64,000 nucleotides of DNA, from contig NZ_JAUTAH010000001.1 in the NCBI RefSeq assembly GCF_030818545.1, positions 67,001-131,000 of the forward strand. Direction: 5' to 3'. The number at the start of each line of letters is the position of its first letter. Position 1 is the first letter of the stretch. Made by a program: the position numbers and the translations under genes. Below, in pieces: positions 8,581 to 17,261 of the stretch. Below the pieces are notes generated by a model. The model had not been told where the DNA came from. It made no database searches and saw only the letters and a list, made by a program, of their open reading frames with translations. This stretch comes from Brevundimonas sp. SORGH_AS_0993. Lineage in GTDB: Bacteria; Pseudomonadota; Alphaproteobacteria; Caulobacterales; Caulobacteraceae.

Positions 8581-10194
8581 TCAGAACAGGTCGCCCTGAT
8601 CCGTCGTCGACGGCCTGGGGCGCGGGGCGGGCCGGGGGGCGGCACGCGGCGCGGGGTTGGTTTCGACCTGGCCTTCGCCGCCGTCGATGGTGGCGCCGCG
8701 CGCCCCGTCGCCGAACACCAGACGCACCGCCTGACCCGGCGCCAGTCTGGCGGCCGCGGCGATCCAGCCGCCGTCCGCATCCTCGACACGGGCGAAGCCG
8801 GGCTTGGGGCGGGCCGGGTCCAGGGTGGTCAGTGCGCGCGACAGGGCGGCCAGACGGTCGGTCTCGCGCTGCATCCGACGCGGGATGACCCCGTCCAGGC
8901 GCGCGCCGACGGCGTGAAGGCGCGCCTCGCGCTGATCCAGCCGCCGGTGCAGCGGCTCGGGCGACAAGCGGGCGGCGATCTGCAACAGCCGTCGCTCGCC
9001 GCGCGCCACGCCCGCCTGAAGCGCCGCGCCCAGTCGGTCGCCGGCGCCCCGCAGCCGGTCCTGGCCCCGCTCGATCCGTGTGCGAAGCAGGGCCGGGCTC
9101 AGCTTGCCCGCCGTCACCGCCAGATGACGTTCGTGCAGGGCGACATTGCGGTGCAGCCCCGATCCCAGGCGGCTGGCGGCGTGATCCAGTCGCTGCTGCG
9201 CCAGCGCCAGCAGGTCCTCGGGCCGCGTCGGCAGGCCGCGCGCCACGGCCCGCAGCCGCGTGCGCCGATCCTCGATCAGCCGCCCGCCCGCCTGCACCAT
9301 GCGCCGGTCCATGTCCGCCACAGCGTAGCGCAGGTCCGCCAGCACAGGCGTCGCCATTTCGGCCGCGCCGGTCGGGGTGGGCGCACGGCGATCCGACACG
9401 AAGTCGATCAGGGTCGTGTCCGTCTCGTGCCCCACGGCCGAGATGATCGGGATGCGCGCGGCCGCCACCGTCCGGGCCAGACCCTCGTCGTTGAAACACC
9501 ACAAATCCTCGACCGACCCGCCGCCACGCGCGACGATCAGCAGGTCGGGGCGGGGAACAGGGCTGGCGTCTGTCAGTGAATCGAAGCCGCGAATTGCATG
9601 GGACACTTGACCGCAGGCCGCCTCGCCCTGAACGACCACGGGCCAGACGATGACGCGACAGGGCCAGCGTTCGGCGATCCGGTGCAGCACGTCGCGGATC
9701 ACCGCGCCCGTCGGGCTGGTGATCACGCCGATGACGGCGGGGAAGGCGGGCAGGGGTTTCTTGCGGCCCGGCTCGAACAGACCTTCCTCGCGCAGGCGGA
9801 CCTTCAGCCGCTCCAGCTGGGCCAAGAGGGCGCCGGCCCCGGCCGCCTCCATGCTTTCGATCACGATCTGGTAGGACGACCGCGCGGGGTAGGAGGTGAT
9901 CTTGCCGGTCACGATGACCTCCAGCCCCGCCTCGGGCTGCACCCCCAGGCCGCGCGTCGATCCCTTCCACACCACGCCGTCGATGGCCGACTTGTCGTCC
10001 TTCAGCGTCAGATAGACGTGGCCCGAGGCGTGGCGGTTGACCTTGGAGATCTCGCCCCTCAGCCGCACATGGCCGAACCGATCCTCCAGCGTGCGCTTCA
10101 ACGCGAAGGATAGTTCCGAGATCGACAGCGGCGGATTGTTGTCGCGCGGGGCGGGGGCCTCGGCTGGGCCTTCGAACACATAGTCGTCGCTCAT
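8581..10194 (-). CDS. xseA: Exodeoxyribonuclease VII large subunit
   Basis: Catalytic large subunit of 537 residues of ExoVII, which degrades single-stranded DNA in repair. An N-terminal OB-fold ([22 protein letters not shown]) is followed by the conserved core with [10 protein letters not shown] and [17 protein letters not shown] long alpha-helical coiled region then binds the small subunit. The C-terminus carries a Pro/Arg-rich low-complexity tail before the final DQGDLF, making it longer than the E. coli protein. It is divergent from the small membrane ORF and purD. Confidence 0.96.
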   Translation of the reverse strand: MSDDYVFEGPAEAPAPRDNNPPLSISELSFALKRTLEDRFGHVRLRGEISKVNRHASGHVYLTLKDDKSAIDGVVWKGSTRGLGVQPEAGLEVIVTGKITSYPARSSYQIVIESMEAAGAGALLAQLERLKVRLREEGLFEPGRKKPLPAFPAVIGVITSPTGAVIRDVLHRIAERWPCRVIVWPVVVQGEAACGQVSHAIRGFDSLTDASPVPRPDLLIVARGGGSVEDLWCFNDEGLARTVAAARIPIISAVGHETDTTLIDFVSDRRAPTPTGAAEMATPVLADLRYAVADMDRRMVQAGGRLIEDRRTRLRAVARGLPTRPEDLLALAQQRLDHAASRLGSGLHRNVALHERHLAVTAGKLSPALLRTRIERGQDRLRGAGDRLGAALQAGVARGERRLLQIAARLSPEPLHRRLDQREARLHAVGARLDGVIPRRMQRETDRLAALSRALTTLDPARPKPGFARVEDADGGWIAAAARLAPGQAVRLVFGDGARGATIDGGEGQVETNPAPRAAPRPAPRPRPSTTDQGDLF

Positions 10195-10260
10195 GGCGAC
10201 ACTCTAGCCTGCGGCGATGCGTCCGGGAACGGGGGGCGGCGGCGCCCCGTTTTCGTCTGC

Positions 10261-10422
10261 ATGGCCGCCGATCCCCCGAACACAGACCCGTCGGACCGGG
10301 ACCCGCACGAACGCGATCTAGCGCGCCGCGCGGGCGCTGGGGGCGCCATGAGCCCATGGCTGATCCTCGGCTGCATCGCCCTGCTGGGGCTGGCGGCCTA
10401 TGTCGTTTCCGCCCTGATTTAA
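10261..10422 (+). CDS. Small single-pass membrane protein (53 aa)
   Basis: A short ORF with a hydrophilic N-terminal part rich in Asp, Arg and Pro (about 28 residues), then one membrane segment (WLILGCIALLGLAAYVVSALI) running to the stop. It lies on the plus strand between xseA and the lipoprotein gene, 17 bases before the latter, in the same direction. No known function. The good helix, the spacing and the direction support it as a real small gene, but a spurious ORF cannot be excluded. Confidence 0.5.
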   Translation: MAADPPNTDPSDRDPHERDLARRAGAGGAMSPWLILGCIALLGLAAYVVSALI

Positions 10423-10439
10423 CGCCGTAAGGACATCTG

Positions 10440-10871
10440 ATGACGCGCATTCTTTCACTGGCCTCCGCCCTGTTGATGACCGCGACCGTGGCCGCCTGTT
10501 CGGACCGGGACGAGGACGTGGTGCAATCCCCGTCGCCGGGCGCCGCGCCTGTCGTCCTGCCGGATCCGCAGGCCGATACGGCCGCGACCAGCGCCGCCCT
10601 TGCCTTCGGCATGACGCGCGATCAGTTGGAGGACGCCGACATCGTGTCCCACGCCAACGTCGATCTGGGCGATGTGGAGACCCTGGTGCTGGACGCCTCG
10701 GGCGCACTGACGCATCTGGTGGTCGAGTTGAAACGGCCGGGCGAGGTGAAGGTGCTGGTTCCGGTCGCGGATGTCGCACCCATCGACCGCAACGGGGAAA
10801 AGGACCTGGTCACAAGTCTGACGCCCGGCCAGCTGCAGGCGCTTCCGCCCTGGACCCCGCCCAATCGCTGA
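10440..10871 (+). CDS. Lipoprotein with PRC-barrel-like domain
   Basis: Protein of 143 residues with a lipoprotein signal (LLMTATVAAC, Cys at about residue 20). The mature domain contains the pattern DADIVSHANVDLGDVETLVLDASGALTHLVVEL, which resembles a PRC-barrel (nucleotide- or protein-binding beta barrel, often stress related). An AAGGA ribosome site lies about 10 bases before the ATG. It is probably cotranscribed with the 53-aa membrane protein upstream. The domain assignment is by pattern only. Confidence 0.72.
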   Translation: MTRILSLASALLMTATVAACSDRDEDVVQSPSPGAAPVVLPDPQADTAATSAALAFGMTRDQLEDADIVSHANVDLGDVETLVLDASGALTHLVVELKRPGEVKVLVPVADVAPIDRNGEKDLVTSLTPGQLQALPPWTPPNR

Positions 10872-10944
10872 TTGACGCTTGTTTTCGGGCTTAAGCCGAC
10901 AGGCGGCTTGACCGGCCCGCGCGTGGCCGTCATTGCCCGGTCTC

Positions 10945-12219
10945 ATGAACATTCTTCTCGTCGGATCGGGCGGCCGCGAACACGCCCTGGCCTGGAAGAT
11001 CGCCCAGTCGCCCCTGGTCAAACGCCTGGTCGCCGCGCCGGGCAATCCGGGCATGGAGAAGCTGTGCGAGCTTCGGGCCGTCAAGGCCGACGATGCCGAG
11101 GGACTGGCGGCCCTGGCGCACGAAATCGGCGCCGATCTGGTTGTGGTGGGACCGGAAGTCGCCCTGGCCGCCGGTCTGGCCGACCGTCTGGCGGCAGCGG
11201 GCGTCCCGTGTTTCGGCCCCACGGCCAAGGCGGCCCAGCTGGAAACCTCCAAGGCATTCTCCAAGGCGTTCCTGGACCGGCACGGCATCCCCACGGCGGG
11301 CTATGGCGTCTATGAGACGGTCAAGGACGCCAAGGCGGCCCTGGAAGCCTTCCGCCCCCCTTATGTCATCAAGGCCGACGGCCTGGCTGCCGGCAAGGGC
11401 GTGGCCATCAGCCCCGACCGCCCGGATGCCGAGGCCGAGATCGAACGGATGCTGGGCGGTCGGTTCGGCGCCGCCGGCGCCCGCGTCGTGATCGAAGAAT
11501 TCATGGACGGCGAAGAAGGCTCACTGTTCGCCCTGTGCGACGGGAAACAGGCCCTGCTGTTCGGCGGCGCCCAGGACCACAAGCGCGCCTTCGACGGCGA
11601 CATGGGCCCCAACACTGGCGGCATGGGCGCCTATTCCCCGGCGCCGGTCTTCACCGACGACCTGGTGCGGCAGGCGGACGAGCAGATCGTCCAACCGACC
11701 ATCAGTCATATGGCCGACGAGGGCGCCCCCTATCGCGGGGTTCTCTACGCCGGTCTGATGGCGACCCAGGACGGGCCGAAGGTGGTGGAGTTCAACGCCC
11801 GCTTCGGCGACCCGGAATGCCAGGTGCTGATGATGCGGTTCGCCGGCGACATCGTGCCCTACCTGCTGGCCTGCGCGCGCGGCGACGTCTCGGGCCTGCC
11901 GGCCCCGGTCTTCAAGCCGCAGACCGTGATCTGCGTGGTCATGGCCGCCAAGGGCTACCCCGACAGCCCGCTGGAGGGTTCCATCATCCGCGGCGTCGAT
12001 CAGGACTTCGGCCCGCACGTCCAGGTTTTCCATGCTGGGACAAAACGCCGCGACGACGGGCAACTGGCGGCCGCCGGCGGGCGCGTTCTGAACGTCTGCG
12101 CCGAGGGCGACGACATCGCCCAGGCCCGCGAACGCGCCTATGCCGCCGTCCGCAGGATCGACTGGCCGGGCGGCTTCAACCGCTCCGACATCGGCTGGCG
12201 CGCGCTGGAGCGGGACTGA
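10945..12219 (+). CDS. purD: Phosphoribosylamine-glycine ligase
   Basis: GAR synthetase of 424 residues; it joins glycine to phosphoribosylamine with ATP in step two of purine synthesis. The start MNILLVGSGGREHALAWK is the classic PurD N-terminus, so the ATG at 10945 is preferred to the TTG four codons earlier. ATP-grasp motifs are visible: YVIKADGLAAGKGV, MGPNTGGMGAYSP and VVEFNARFGDPECQ. The adjacency to xseA in divergent orientation is common in relatives. Confidence 0.97.
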   Translation: MNILLVGSGGREHALAWKIAQSPLVKRLVAAPGNPGMEKLCELRAVKADDAEGLAALAHEIGADLVVVGPEVALAAGLADRLAAAGVPCFGPTAKAAQLETSKAFSKAFLDRHGIPTAGYGVYETVKDAKAALEAFRPPYVIKADGLAAGKGVAISPDRPDAEAEIERMLGGRFGAAGARVVIEEFMDGEEGSLFALCDGKQALLFGGAQDHKRAFDGDMGPNTGGMGAYSPAPVFTDDLVRQADEQIVQPTISHMADEGAPYRGVLYAGLMATQDGPKVVEFNARFGDPECQVLMMRFAGDIVPYLLACARGDVSGLPAPVFKPQTVICVVMAAKGYPDSPLEGSIIRGVDQDFGPHVQVFHAGTKRRDDGQLAAAGGRVLNVCAEGDDIAQARERAYAAVRRIDWPGGFNRSDIGWRALERD

Positions 12220-12329
12220 CCGCGCCGCGTTATTATTTAGCGGACTGTCATCATCATGCTATGAGCCCCGCCCTTTATAGGCGGCGGCCTTGTCGCCAAT
12301 CGTTTTTCTGACTTCGGGAGAAGCCACAC

Positions 12330-13535
12330 ATGAGCAGGGTGCTGGTTATCGGCGCGGGCGGCGTCAGCTCGGTCGCCGTCCACAAGATGGCGATGAACAC
12401 GGAGATCTTCTCCCACATCACCCTGGCCAGCCGGACCAAGTCCAAGTGCGACGCCATCGCCGAATCGGTGAAGTCGCGTTTCGGCGTGACCATCGATACG
12501 GCGGCGATCGACGCTGACGACGTGGCCGCCACCACCGCCCTGATCCAGGCGGTCAAGCCTGCCCTGGTGGTCAACCTGGCCCTGCCGTACCAGGACCTGT
12601 CGATCATGGACGCCTGCCTGGCCGCCGGCGTGAACTACCTCGACACCGCCAACTACGAGCCGCGCGACGAGGCCAAGTTCGAATACAAGTGGCAGTGGGC
12701 CTATCAGGATCGTTTCAAGGACGCCGGCTTGATGGCTCTGCTGGGGTCCGGCTTCGACCCCGGCGTCACCTCGGTCTTCACCACCTATATCAAGAAGCAC
12801 CTGCTGGACCGGATCGACACCCTCGACATCCTGGACTGCAACGGCGGCGACACGGGCCTGCCCTTCGCCACCAACTTCAACCCCGAGATCAATCTGCGCG
12901 AAGTGACCGCCAACTCGCGTCACTGGGAGAACGGCCAGTGGATCGAGGGCCCGGCACTGAGCCACAAGCAGACCTTCGACTTCGAGGGCGTGGGCCCCAA
13001 GAACATGTACCTCATGTACCATGAGGAACTGGAATCGCTGGCGAAATTCTATCCCGAGATCAAACGCATCCGTTTCTGGATGACCTTCGGCGACAGCTAT
13101 CTGAAGCACCTGGAGGTGCTGGAGAACGTCGGCATGACTTCGATCGAGCCGATGACGTTCCAGGGCCGCGAGATCGTCCCGATCGAGTTCCTGAAGGCCC
13201 TGTTGCCCGAACCCGCGTCGCTGGGCCCCATCACCAAGGGCAAGACCAACATCGGCACGATCGCCACCGGCGAAAAGGACGGCGCGCAGAAGACGGTTTA
13301 CGTCAAGAACATCTGCGACCACCAGGAAGCCTATGCCGAAACCGGCAACCAGGCCGTCAGCTACACCACCGGCGTCCCCGCCATGATCGGCGCGGCTCTG
13401 ATGCTGACCGGCCAGTGGAAGGGCGAAGGCGTCTTCAACATGGAGCAGTTGGACCCCGATCCGTTCATGGCGATGCTGAACAAGCACGGCCTGCCCTGGA
13501 CGGTCGAGGACCTGGACGCCCCGCTGGACTTCTGA
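12330..13535 (+). CDS. Carboxynorspermidine/carboxyspermidine dehydrogenase
   Basis: Saccharopine-dehydrogenase-family enzyme of 401 residues. It should condense aspartate semialdehyde with a diamine (putrescine or diaminopropane) and reduce the product with NADPH to carboxyspermidine or carboxynorspermidine. The Rossmann motif is at the N-terminus (VIGAGGVSSVAVHK). Family segments LPYQDLSIMDACLAAGVNYLDTAN and GSGFDPGVTSVF are present. The next gene, 17 bases downstream, is the matching decarboxylase, which fixes the pathway. With no diaminopropane-forming genes here, spermidine from putrescine is the more likely product; that is inference. Confidence 0.9.
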   Translation: MSRVLVIGAGGVSSVAVHKMAMNTEIFSHITLASRTKSKCDAIAESVKSRFGVTIDTAAIDADDVAATTALIQAVKPALVVNLALPYQDLSIMDACLAAGVNYLDTANYEPRDEAKFEYKWQWAYQDRFKDAGLMALLGSGFDPGVTSVFTTYIKKHLLDRIDTLDILDCNGGDTGLPFATNFNPEINLREVTANSRHWENGQWIEGPALSHKQTFDFEGVGPKNMYLMYHEELESLAKFYPEIKRIRFWMTFGDSYLKHLEVLENVGMTSIEPMTFQGREIVPIEFLKALLPEPASLGPITKGKTNIGTIATGEKDGAQKTVYVKNICDHQEAYAETGNQAVSYTTGVPAMIGAALMLTGQWKGEGVFNMEQLDPDPFMAMLNKHGLPWTVEDLDAPLDF

Positions 13536-13552
13536 AAGGACCCGAACGACCG

Positions 13553-14725
13553 ATGCAGACCAGGGCCGGCGATCCGGGCGCATTCGCGCATTTCGACCTG
13601 AACCGCGTCGCCTCGCCAGCCTTCGTGGTGGACGAGGTCGCGGTGCGTCGCAATCTGGCGGTGCTGAAGGATGTGCGCGAGCGGGGGAACGCTCGCGTCC
13701 TCCTGGCGCTGAAAGCCTTTTCCATGTGGTCGCTGGCGGATGTGGTCGGGGAATATCTGGACGGCGTCTGCGCCTCGGGCCTGTGGGAGGCGCGGCTGGC
13801 GCGCCAGTTCTACAAGGGCGAACTGACCACCTACTCCCCCGCCTATACAGCCCAGGACCTGCCCGAAATCCTGCGGCTGTCGGACCATGTCATCTTCAAC
13901 AATCCCGCCCAGATCGCCCGCTTCGGCGCTGTGATCGCCGAGGCCCGCGCGGCGGGCGAGACGTTCGAGATCGGCCTGCGTCTGAACCCGGAGCATTCGG
14001 AGGGGGAGGTCGCCAAATACGACCCGGCTCAGCCCTGTTCGCGTCTGGGCTTCCCGGTGTCGCAGCTGAGGCCCGAGCACATGGTCGGGGTGGACGGCCT
14101 GCACATTCACGCCCTGTGCGAACAGGATTTCGAGCCCCTGTCGCGGATCTGGGCGGCGGTGGAGCCGAAGCTGGCGCCCCTTCTGCCCGGCGTCAAATGG
14201 CTGAACCTGGGCGGCGGGCACCATGTCACCCGCGCCGACTATCAGATCGACCGGCTGGTCGACTTCGTGAACGAGATCGGGCGGCGTCATCAGGTCCAGG
14301 TCTATCTGGAGCCGGGCGAGGCGGTGGCTCTGGACGCCGGCGTCCTGATCGGAGAGGTGCTGGACGTGTTCGACAACGGCATGCCCATCGCCATCACGGA
14401 CATTTCGGCCACCTGCCACATGCCGGACGTGATCGAGGCGCCCTATCGCCCGGCCATGCTGGGCGAGGCTGAGACCGGCGTCACCGCCCGCCTCGGCGGA
14501 CCCTCCTGCCTGGCCGGCGACATCATCGGCGACTATGTCTTCGCCGAGCGGCCGACGCCGGGAACCCGCATCGCCTTCCTGGATCAGGCCCACTATTCGA
14601 TGGTCAAGACCAACACCTTCAACGGGGTGCCCCTGCCGGCCATCGTCCTGTGGAACAGCGCCACGGACCAGCTGCGGACCGTCAAGAGCTTCGACTGGAC
14701 CGCGTTCCGCGACCGGCTTTCCTAG
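13553..14725 (+). CDS. nspC: Carboxynorspermidine/carboxyspermidine decarboxylase
   Basis: PLP-dependent fold III decarboxylase of 390 residues that removes the carboxylate from carboxyspermidine or carboxynorspermidine. Lys54 in LLALKAFSMW is the PLP Schiff-base lysine. Other family marks are LHIHALCEQ, LNLGGGHHVT, YLEPGEAV and GPSCLAGDIIGDY. The ATG at 13553 gives the normal length and follows an AAAGGA ribosome site; the longer in-frame extension overlaps the dehydrogenase. The two genes form an operon giving the alternative, S-adenosylmethionine-independent polyamine route. Confidence 0.92.
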   Translation: MQTRAGDPGAFAHFDLNRVASPAFVVDEVAVRRNLAVLKDVRERGNARVLLALKAFSMWSLADVVGEYLDGVCASGLWEARLARQFYKGELTTYSPAYTAQDLPEILRLSDHVIFNNPAQIARFGAVIAEARAAGETFEIGLRLNPEHSEGEVAKYDPAQPCSRLGFPVSQLRPEHMVGVDGLHIHALCEQDFEPLSRIWAAVEPKLAPLLPGVKWLNLGGGHHVTRADYQIDRLVDFVNEIGRRHQVQVYLEPGEAVALDAGVLIGEVLDVFDNGMPIAITDISATCHMPDVIEAPYRPAMLGEAETGVTARLGGPSCLAGDIIGDYVFAERPTPGTRIAFLDQAHYSMVKTNTFNGVPLPAIVLWNSATDQLRTVKSFDWTAFRDRLS

Positions 14726-14726
14726 A

Positions 14727-14854
14727 TTCAATCGACGTTCGAGAAGATAGGTCTCTTGGCTCGTCATTCCGGGGCTGAGCGGAGCGAAGAACCCGGAACC
14801 GAAGGGCGGCGCGTAGCAGCCAACCCAGGGCCAGCAGGCTGAATGTCGATTGAA
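14727..14854. repeat. REP-like core bounded by 13-bp inverted repeats
   Basis: The element is bounded by ttcaatcgacgtt (14727-14739) and aatgtcgattgaa (14842-14854), inverted with one mismatch. Inside, at 14762-14799, is one arm of the cgtcattccgggg ... aacccggaa repeat also found at 23105 and 34623. It sits in the convergent gap between nspC and the transpeptidase gene. No ORF is present. It could act as a non-autonomous element or as a terminator-like hairpin. Confidence 0.5.
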
Positions 14855-14882
14855 CCTAATCGGAAGACGTCGTTCTGGAGAC

Positions 14883-15647
14883 TTAACCGTCCCTCGGGAC
14901 CAGCCTGAGAGTGAAATTCAACGATCCCTGCCTTATCAAGGCGTTCAGCCTCAGGACCAGGCGAACAGCAGTCGGCCTTCGCCCATGCGTTCGCGCAGGC
15001 CCGGGCAGGTCGGTGTGGGCGACTGAGAAACAGCCATAGCTGCGGCCCAGCTTGCCTTCGCGCGCCAGGAAGTCCGGGTCGGCGTAGTCGGCGCCGTGGA
15101 CAATGATCGCCCGTTCGCGCGCCTTGTCGTTGGAGTATTCCAGCCCGTCCAGCAGAACGTTCGGTCCCTGTTGCGCGCCCCAGTTGGCGCCGGCGGTGGC
15201 ATAGGCGCCGACCGAGGACATGTTGGAATCCGGCGTGTTCGAGAATCGCTGGGCGTAGCCGGTGTGCCGGGGGTCCGAACCGCGACCGTGGCAGGTGCGC
15301 AGCACCTTGACGTCCCCGCCGATCAGATCGACCTCGTACAGCCGCTCCTCGCCCGAATATTTCTTGAAATCGACCAGATACATCCGGTCGCGCAGGGGCA
15401 GGCGGCGGTGATGGGTGTCCAGCGCCGTCATGGCGCGTTCCATCAGCTCCTTGCGGACGTGGCCCCGGGGATCGAGCGGCGGCACTTCGACGTTGGCGGT
15501 CTGGATCGTCGGCAGAGTCGCCGCAGGCGGGACGACCGGCGGCGCGATGGTCGCGGCGGTCGTCAGCGGCGCCGTGGCGCTTGCGCTGGCGCATCCGGCC
15601 AACATGGCCGATCCGCCCAGAATGAGCCCTCGTCTCGATAGCCGCAT
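14883..15647 (-). CDS. L,D-transpeptidase-like lipoprotein (YkuD_2 type), frameshifted near the C-terminus
   Basis: Probable exported murein L,D-transpeptidase-type protein. The N-terminus has a twin-arginine-like and lipoprotein signal (RLSRRGLILGG then MLAGC). The catalytic region is visible as IIVHGADYA and then GKLGRSYGCFSVAHTDLP, with the expected His and Cys. The frame then departs from the family: one extra base in CCCGGG at 15000-15005 swaps the expected ending (GLRERMGEGRLLFAWS, stop at 14951) for a run-on tail to 14883. The catalytic Cys precedes the break, so activity may survive. The ATG at 15647 is preferred for its GAGGG ribosome site; an alternative is at 15692. Confidence 0.8.
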   Translation of the reverse strand: MRLSRRGLILGGSAMLAGCASASATAPLTTAATIAPPVVPPAATLPTIQTANVEVPPLDPRGHVRKELMERAMTALDTHHRRLPLRDRMYLVDFKKYSGEERLYEVDLIGGDVKVLRTCHGRGSDPRHTGYAQRFSNTPDSNMSSVGAYATAGANWGAQQGPNVLLDGLEYSNDKARERAIIVHGADYADPDFLAREGKLGRSYGCFSVAHTDLPGPARTHGRRPTAVRLVLRLNALIRQGSLNFTLRLVPRDG

Positions 15648-15762
15648 GCGACGCCCTCGTTGCGGTTTGTTCTTGAGGCGTGTTTGTTTCAAATGGTTAC
15701 TGGAGAGGCAACCTGAGCCTTGCGGGGCTTTTTTTGGGCAACGACCTCGGGGGGACGCCCTG

Positions 15763-16242
15763 ATGAAGAATCGGGGCTGGCGCTGGTCGCGCCGTTAGGG
15801 ACGGCGACGGGCGCGGTGGCGCAGCAAGACCCTGTCAATACTGGGGTTTTCCGGCGCCGGCGCCACGACGTTCGTTGAGGCCGGCCGTCTGCGGGCCGAT
15901 CCGGCGACCGACATTGTGCAGCGCAGTAAAACTCTCGTGATCCAAGGGAACCAAGTTGTAGAAGTGCGCGACGGCTTCGTCCGCGACGCCGCCCAGGGGT
16001 AGATGATCGCCCTGCGCCGGGCCTTCGTCCTGCCCGGACTGATCGACAGCCCCATTCATCTGACGGGCCAGCAGAACCCCAATTCGCGTCTGGAAGAGGT
16101 CACGCTGTCCGACGCCGATCGGGCCATGGCCGGCGCCCGCCACGCCGCCGCACCCTGATGGCGGGTTTCAAGCCCGTGGCGGACCTGGGCGCAAACAATG
16201 AGGCCATCCTCGCGGATGAAGTTCGTGACGAAGGGCGGGGTC
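15763..16242 (+). pseudogene. Decayed amidohydrolase (Xaa-Pro dipeptidase-like), 5' remnant
   Basis: The plus strand contains consecutive pieces of an exported amidohydrolase in shifting frames: a signal peptide (SGLALVAPLGTATGAVAQQD), then TTFVEAGRLRADPATDIVQRS and LVIQGNQVVEVRDGFV, then FVLPGLIDSPIHLTGQQN with LEEVTLSDADRAMAGARHA, then TLMAGFKPVADLGANNEAIL. Lesions are a frameshift just after the ATG at 15763, another near 15850, an in-frame TAG at 16000-16002 and a third shift near 16150. The catalytic HxH is altered (SPIH rather than SHVH). The last two thirds of the gene are absent and lpxK begins on the other strand. It is clearly inactive. Confidence 0.8.
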
Positions 16243-16244
16243 GT

Positions 16245-17261
16245 CTATCGCGCCGACTGAATGCGTTCCGTCAGGAAGGCGGCGAAGGCCGCCTCGTCCT
16301 CGAACCGGGCGACGACCGGCCAGGCCGTAACGTCCACGCGCTGCGCGGGCGTCAGCCGCACCCAGTCCTTCTCCGTCGTGACCAGACCCGCGCCGAAGAC
16401 GGCGGCTCGGTCACGCAGAAAGGCCATGTCCCGGTGGCTATAGGCCGCATGGTCGGGGAAAGGGACGAAGTCGACCAGGTCGCAGCCCGCCGCCTTCAGC
16501 GACCGCTCGACCTTCCACGGCTTGGCGATGCCGGCGAATCCGACCTGGGCGCCGGACGGCGGCGGCCCCTCGGGCGTCAGCCGTGCGACGAAGATGGGCA
16601 GATCGCCGAAGGTCCGGAACAGTTCGCCGTCCACCGTCTCCGCATCGGTCGGCGCCAGGATGACCACGGCGTCCGCGCGCGCCAGTCCGGCCTTCAGCGG
16701 CTCGCGCATCGGCCCGGACGGAAAGACCGACCCATCTCCGAACGGCCATTCGTCTCCCCGTGTCTCGCCGTCCACGACGATCAGGCTGACGGTCTTGTTC
16801 AGCGCCGGGTTCTGATGGCCGTCATCCAGCACCAGGGCCTGCGCGCCTTCGGCGACGGCCGCCTTGGCCCCCGCGACGCGGTCGCGCGCGATCCAGGCCG
16901 GCGATCCCTGCGCCAGCATCAGCGGTTCGTCCCCGACGTCGGCGGCGGCATGGACGGCCGGATCGACCTGCGTGGGCCCTTCCAGCCGCCCGCCATAGCC
17001 GCGCGACAGGGCGTGGGCGTCCAGTCCCCGGTCGCGCAGCAGACGCAGGATTTCACGCGCCACCGGCGTCTTGCCCGACCCGCCGACGGTCAGATTGCCG
17101 ACGGAGATCACCGGACCACCGGGATCGACGGGCGCCGCCTTGGCGATCCGACGCGCCGTCGCGGCGGCCCAGACCCAGCCCAGGGGCTTCAGCGCCGTGC
17201 GCGTGATCCGCGCATGGTTGCTGTCGCGCACATACCACCAGCGCGGTGTGTTCAGCTTCAT
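16245..17261 (-). CDS. lpxK: Tetraacyldisaccharide 4'-kinase
   Basis: Inner-membrane-associated kinase of 338 residues that phosphorylates the 4' position of the lipid A disaccharide. The Walker A motif is in SVGNLTVGGSGKTPVA and further family marks are SRGYGG, DDGHQNP and TTEKDWVRL. The start at 17261 overlaps the waaA stop (ATGA); the much longer in-frame ORF that runs back through waaA is an artefact. It is the last gene of the msbA-DUF374-waaA-lpxK block, so lipid A completion and export are coded together. Confidence 0.95.
   Translation of the reverse strand: MKLNTPRWWYVRDSNHARITRTALKPLGWVWAAATARRIAKAAPVDPGGPVISVGNLTVGGSGKTPVAREILRLLRDRGLDAHALSRGYGGRLEGPTQVDPAVHAAADVGDEPLMLAQGSPAWIARDRVAGAKAAVAEGAQALVLDDGHQNPALNKTVSLIVVDGETRGDEWPFGDGSVFPSGPMREPLKAGLARADAVVILAPTDAETVDGELFRTFGDLPIFVARLTPEGPPPSGAQVGFAGIAKPWKVERSLKAAGCDLVDFVPFPDHAAYSHRDMAFLRDRAAVFGAGLVTTEKDWVRLTPAQRVDVTAWPVVARFEDEAAFAAFLTERIQSAR

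Noticed and set aside
15721-15740. T-rich run after a short stem (AGCC/GGCT) as a terminator before the amidohydrolase remnant
   Set aside because: The stem has only four pairs and no plus-strand gene ends there.
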